Assembly (NCBI GenBank): GCA_007922225.1
Contig: ML679970.1
Location: 24,544,631 to 24,608,630 of the forward strand
DNA: 64,000 nt
Reading direction: 5' to 3'
DNA from: Emydura subglobosa
Taxonomy: Eukaryota > Chordata > Testudines > Chelidae
In this document: piece by piece, positions 59,010 through 64,000 of the stretch
Position numbering within the stretch: the stretch's first letter is position 1
Layout of the letters: each line of letters opens with the position of its first letter
The notes under the pieces: generated by a model
Told to the model about the DNA's origin: nothing
What the model saw: only the letters and a program-made list of their open reading frames with translations
Database searches by the model: none
Program-made: the position numbers and the translations under genes

Positions 59010-59250
59010 TTCTTAGATCTTAAAACCAGCAGCCATCCTCAGGTCTGACCTCCTGTATAAAGAAGGCCATAGACATTCATCCAGTTACCGTTGTATTGAG
59101 CCATAAGTCCTGTTTGACTAATACATTATCTTCCAGAAAGGCATCCAATCAGGATCTGAAAACATTAAGAGATAGAGAATATACTACTTCCCTAAATGAT
59201 CTCTATTTAAATCATAAGCTAATTGTGACCTCAAATTAGAATGTGCCTGA
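59010..59250 (-). mobile_element. CR1 LINE 3' end
   Basis: GGTCTGACCTCCTGTATAAA, CATTCATCCAGTTACCGTTG, ATCTTCCAGAAAGGCATCCA and AAAACATTAAGAGATAGAGA are the reverse of a CR1 3' region in order. Similarity fades after about 59250. Confidence 0.85.
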
Positions 59251-61013
59251 GACCAGCAGTTGGGAGGAATGGATTCAAGACATGAGTGGTGGTTATGAGT
59301 TTTAACTGAACTTCTGATCACTGTAACTACCTTGTGAAATAGAAGTGGACCCTCCAACCAAGAGTGAGACAAGAGATGGAAATCAGTGTTCTTTCTCAAA
59401 CTCTCTTTGAAATTCAAAACAGGGCTCTGGATCAGAGCTCTATTGTTGAAGTACAGAGGGTGAAAAGACAGGAGGACTTTTCAAATTTGTCACTTCATAC
59501 TGTGTCCATTTCTACTTTTACACAACACTGGACTAGGAGCCCCTCAAAAGATAACTTAAATATATCATTCTGGGCTTGATGTAACAGCAAATAATTCTAA
59601 CCTTACCCTGAGCTAACCAGAAAATGGATAGAGATCATTCGGTTTGTTTTCCTGGTTTTCTCAGATCTTTAAGCCAGGATTTAGAAGATGAGTCCATTAT
59701 GCATAATTTAGTACTGAATAGCCTTTAGAAGTGTATAATACTCACACATTCCCTCCTCACTCAATATGCTTCCACATGCATTTTCTGAAAAAAAGTTAGT
59801 CTTCTCTTCTGTGCTATGTAGTGTGGAGACACCTAGTGGAAAAAAATAAAGTAGCATGAGCTGGCAACTAATTTACACAAATAATGTAAGATAGCTCAAA
59901 ATGCTAGTAAGAGGAGTTGCATAAATCTTACATTAGCATTGCCATTGCTACTTATCTCAATCAGTGTAGACCCATCACTGAATATAATTTTCCCCTAGTT
60001 ACTGGTTGTGGGATTGAAAAAGTCTTGTTTGAGAATTTTTATAACTAATGCTTTAAAAAGCTAGAGTCCCTTGTTAACGACTTACTATTTAAACCACCCC
60101 AAAGCAATTTCTTTACCATATTATATTTATCCTGTTTTATTACTCTAAAAATAGACCAGAGACCATATTCAACTGAACATTTAAATTTGACATATGCTTC
60201 TACTTTAATTTTTTAAAATCTTCATAGCTCTTAACAGTTCTACATTTTGAGATAAAGGCAGCATTTTGAATTAGAGTGTCTGTTCTATTTTTATCCTGCT
60301 TTCTTTAGTATCTACAGTATTGTAGAGGAAAAAATGATGTAACTGGAAAAATGTGCATACTATAACCTGAGGGACTGGAGAGAAGGGCATTTTAAGAGAA
60401 AAAGCTTTTAGTACATACAAAAGTCAGAGGCTTGGCTTAAAGATGGGTGAGGAGAGAGAACCATTTTTATTTTAAAATCTTCAACCTTTTTTTTTTTTTT
60501 TTTTAAATACGAGTTTCTTTCCAAACATCTTTCATGGCAAGTTGCTAGTGACTTAGATATGTCCTGTGATTGATGATATCCTGAATGCAAATATTTGTAC
60601 AGATGCACTACAAAACATTAAAGAAACTTGTTTAAAGTCGCAAGTCTCCACAAGAGAATTTTCACAGTTGAAAGTGTTTGTTTCTAAGTGTACTGCTATT
60701 CACAAAAAGGAGGGGAGAGTTACAACCCAAGTTTTCCTGTGTTATGTGCTTTCCTGCTTTTGAGGTCTGCTCCGCACAGGGAAGGTAGACCGTGAGGGAT
60801 CTCCCTATGACCCCACCAACCCCAGTCTTGGCATGGCAACACATGGACCCTATAGGAACATATACCAATTAAGGATCAGTGGAACAGAGCTCTGTCTTAC
60901 CCCTCATGTCAGGGTAGTGGAAGTGTCTGGGGCAGGAACCAATTCTGCCTTCTTTAGGCCAGCTGAGAGCTCCCACCGTGAGGGGAATTTTCAGTTGGCC
61001 TGTTTCAGCTAGA
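59251..61013. other. Unassigned sequence
   Basis: No gene or repeat recognised. A T17-type run lies near 60488-60504. Confidence 0.5.
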
Positions 61014-61057
61014 ATCTGGCTCCTTTGCACCACTTGAACAATGCAAAAGAGCCAGAT
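61014..61057. repeat. Short inverted repeat
   Basis: ATCTGGCTCCTTTGCACC and its inverted partner AATGCAAAAGAGCCAGAT form arms of about 18 bp around an 8-bp spacer. Confidence 0.8.
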
Positions 61058-61164
61058 CAGAAGCGAGAATCTGTTACTTAGTAAACATTAAAACAAACTG
61101 ATAACCTAGGCGGTGGTAGATAATGGCTACTTGTAACATATCTAATTATTAGAATAAATTAATG

Positions 61165-61228
61165 GTCTGAATCACAAAGTTAAGTTGGTCCAATAAAAGG
61201 TATTATTTCATCCACCTTGTCTCTAAAA
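61165..61228 (-). repeat. Interspersed repeat fragment, partner of 25742
   Basis: AAGTTGGTCCAATAAAAGGT and ATTATTTCATCCACCTTGTC correspond to the reverse strand of the family at 25742-25812 and extend it by the GGTCCAATAAAAG end. Confidence 0.55.
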
Positions 61229-61369
61229 TTAAGTGAGTGCCTTTCAAAATGATTGATGGGAGTGTACAACAAATTAAATTGAGCTGACTGAAAAGAGATT
61301 TCTCTGACACACAAAAAAATTCACTAATTTCATTTGATGTTTTCCATGAAAAATGCCATTTTTTTTTAT

Positions 61370-61392
61370 GGGGGGGGGGGGGGAGGAGGGAG
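61370..61392 (+). repeat. G14 run followed by GGA repeats
   Basis: A run of 14 G (61370-61383) continues AGGAGGGAGG, again quadruplex-prone. Two overlapping minus-strand frames run through it as Pro stretches. Confidence 0.9.
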
Positions 61393-64000
61393 GCAAAGGT
61401 ACGACTGGTTTGCTTTTTTCCAAAACCAATAGAAAAAGGAAGGAGGGAAATAGTGTTTTTTCCCTCAGCAAAGTGAGTTTTCATTTCAAGTTTTGGTGAA
61501 AAATGACACATTTCAACTAAAATGAACATTTCCTGCCAGATAGTTTTGGTCAAAAAGATATTTTCACGGCAACATTTTCTCTCACTGTGAACGCTGTGGT
61601 CTTCATCCTGTGTTTCTAAACCTCCTCATTTCCATTTGCATTTCTCCTGTCCCCCCTCTTAAATACAAAGGGCTTTTTCTTACTCTTAAATATACTCGTG
61701 CATAACCTGAAAGTATTAGCAAATCCCTACATCCAGCCACAGCAATGGAAATTCTCACAGATTCTACCTTTTGTTGCGGGCCAAGCTGCAGAAACAGTTA
61801 TTGGTTCTGTGCTTCTGACACATATGGTAAGTGTTACCAACACATAGGTACCAAACACATAGGCTCATATTAGTTTACTTTTTTTTGGTAACATGCCTAG
61901 CTTGGGCTGCTAGGGACCTAATTAACTTAGTAATATTTTAGGGAACACAAGGAAGACCAACATATGAACTTGGAACTACATTTTACTTAACTATTTCATG
62001 ACTACCGCAATACTTGCTATCTTAGGAAGACCATCTCTGTACACTTAAGTGAAATGTCATCCTATAGCTTGAAAAAAGCAGGTGCCTAAGGACAAAAGGG
62101 AAGTTCTGAACAAACATAGTTCATTGTCAGCACCAGATTTTGTGGAGATATTTGAAGAGCAGATTGGAATCATCTGTACAAATCCATTCACACAACTATT
62201 ACTTTGAGCAACTGAAGGGGCAATGACAGTCAAACTGTTTCCATTTTAGGAAGTCCACTCAGTGAAGTTAAAATGGTTGTCCTAAAAATAAAGTGTGCTG
62301 TCTATGGTAAGGAAGGAAGGAAGTGCACTAACCATGCTTTATTTCAGTGACCTGATGATTTCAATTCAGGCTCCAAGAGAGAATCAGAAATAGGACTGCT
62401 CCTAAACTTGTGATATTTCCATAGTTCTCTTTTGCTTCCCAACCCAAACAAATGTGAAAAGTTGGAGGGCTCACAAAGGTAGATCTGAAATACAGAAAAT
62501 AGTACTACTTCTTTATATGGCCTTTACCACTACTCAATACAGTGAAGATTGAGAGTCATCATTTGACACTTGAATTTCTTAAATAGCCTAGACAATTTTC
62601 AAAATTGAAAGTACCTTTAGATCAATACTTTTAATAGTAAATTGCCAAGAGAAATACCTCCAAATTAAGGGATCTGGTTGGTTTCAGCAGATTTCATAGT
62701 GTCTAAGATATGACAACAGATCACTTCCTCAACCCTAGCAAAATGATTGCTAAAAATCTAAAGGGATAGATAGTGTTTTAAGACTGGACAAACTATCATT
62801 TAGTTATCAGATCAAAAAGCACTAGTGAAGACTTAGCACAGCTACCGCCAGGAGGGAGATCATAATTGAATGCTTGCAACATGGAAGCAAGTTAGTAGCT
62901 TAATAATAGTTAATAAGAGCTTAACTGAATTGCATTACCTGTAGGAGAGATCAGAGGAACCAAACTCTACCTCAAATCATCTCCAGCAAACCGTAAAGAG
63001 GAATTATCCAGCCAAATACAGAGTGTGATCCCAGCCTGTGGCAATGACATTGTATGATACAAAAATCTTCTAACAATGGGTGCCATTAAAATAAATAAAA
63101 ATGCATGTAATGCCTGTGGGTGCTGAAATTTACATGTTATTTCCCATTCTAAATATAGGGAATCTCTCAAATGGAGTAAACTTCATCCCTGTGCAGAGGG
63201 ACTGAAGAAGTGCACAGGTCTTGTGATGGTGCTCAGCATAAAATACAGGGATACAGTGGATTATTTTATGACACCTATTGTACCATCTCCCAAATAACCT
63301 TTCATGGAAGTGTCATGCATGCCACAATGAGGAATCTATGGGCTAGAACCTGAGGTAGTGTAACTCAGCACTGCTCCACTAAAATAAGTTAGTAGGTCCT
63401 CATGTTTTTCACACATACAAAATAGCACACAATAGAACACATGTAAAGATTAAAACATAAAATGAAAAAAATTCACTCTACAGGAACAGCAGCTGCTGTC
63501 CTGCAGGACTGATCCTGGCTTCCCAATTCAGGTTTGTCAACTGGCACATAACATTGCAGATACACTCACTCCAATTTAGCCAAGCCAGCCCCGTCATGAC
63601 ACAGGGCTAGCCAGGCCAACCCTGAGCAGCATTGCGACACCATGTGCCAGGTCACAACCCCAGGGGCAGGGAGGTGGGCCCAGCCTTGAAAGGAAGGAGC
63701 TGCTGCCATGGGGTGAGTGCAGGCAGGCTCGCTCTGCAACCCCACCCATCCCCAGAGGGCAGGACCCAATCCCTTGGGGAAGAAATACATAAAACAAAAT
63801 AAGAAATTCCTGAAAAATAAAATGAAAAAAGTTATACATAAGAATTTCACAGGTCTCTCTGATTTGCCATAAATGGATTGATTTCAAATATTGACTTACA
63901 GCAGCTGAGGGACATAGTAACTTCAATATACTGGACTTTCTGTAAGGGAGCTCTCTTTTTAAAAATATAGGGCTTCCTTATTTTTCTGAGCTCTACTCAA
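61393..64000. other. Unassigned sequence
   Basis: About 2.6 kb. No gene or named repeat was recognised. A GC-richer patch at 63580-63770 gives two overlapping minus-strand frames (94 and 110 codons) without domains. Confidence 0.5.

Noticed and set aside
61203..61553. 116-codon minus-strand frame with Pro stretch
   Set aside because: The Pro run is the reverse of a G14 tract. The remainder has no domain.
63566..63926. Two minus-strand frames of 94 and 110 codons
   Set aside because: They overlap in different frames over a GC-rich patch and show only Phe-rich and Pro/Ala-rich text.
1..64000. Search for a novel multi-gene system, CRISPR array, tRNA or rRNA
   Set aside because: No spaced direct-repeat array, no cloverleaf-like tRNA and no co-directional set of real genes was seen. 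The vertebrate repeat content makes a bacterial-type system implausible.

Overview
The window looks like AT-rich, non-coding nuclear DNA from a reptile, most probably a turtle. The evidence is its repeat content, judged from memory of these families and not from a database search. It holds many CR1 LINE fragments with typical sauropsid 3' ends, L2-like and MIR-like relics, a decayed Ty3/gypsy retrotransposon, and many short non-autonomous DNA transposons (hAT type, palindromic, with ends resembling GTCTACACT). I found no intact protein-coding gene, no rRNA or tRNA, no CRISPR array and no operon-like structure. The open frames are short, scattered on both strands, and mostly fall in repeats or low-complexity sequence. 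The window is probably intergenic or inside a very large intron.

Layout. 0-5.4 kb: a 101-bp near-perfect hairpin, two adjacent MITE-like elements (2.58-3.38 kb), a CR1 tail (4.3-4.5 kb) and a 540-bp hAT-type element with an exact 8-bp target duplication. 6.9-11.1 kb: an L2 tail, a broken copy of an ID-family (ID3-like) helix-loop-helix gene on the minus strand (7497-7814), two CR1 fragments, an LTR-like repeat and a Tigger-like element. 14.2-17.6 kb: the Ty3/gypsy element on the minus strand, in the order gag, protease, RT, RNase H, integrase, all disrupted. 17.6-31.7 kb: mostly unrecognised sequence with MIR and L2 relics, an inverted repeat around a CA tract (24.74-24.91 kb) and a MITE. 31.7-34.7 kb: a pyrimidine-rich repeat segment, a MITE, and an L2-like LINE with a short palindrome inserted in it.

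35.1-38.6 kb: two CR1 fragments in opposite orientation, separated by about 1.2 kb that contains a (TC)n(CA)26 microsatellite and a small palindromic element. 41-51.2 kb: several MITEs, an L2 reverse-transcriptase fragment, a 265-bp palindromic element and a 405-bp hAT element with an exact target duplication. 53.6-64 kb: CR1 tails, small hAT-type elements, a MIR and G-runs. The remaining stretches contain nothing I recognise.

No genes act together here. The most informative items are the ID3-like pseudogene, which the open-frame pattern hides because it carries frameshifts and a stop; the transposons whose insertion can be proved from target duplications; and the nested and inverted repeat arrangements.
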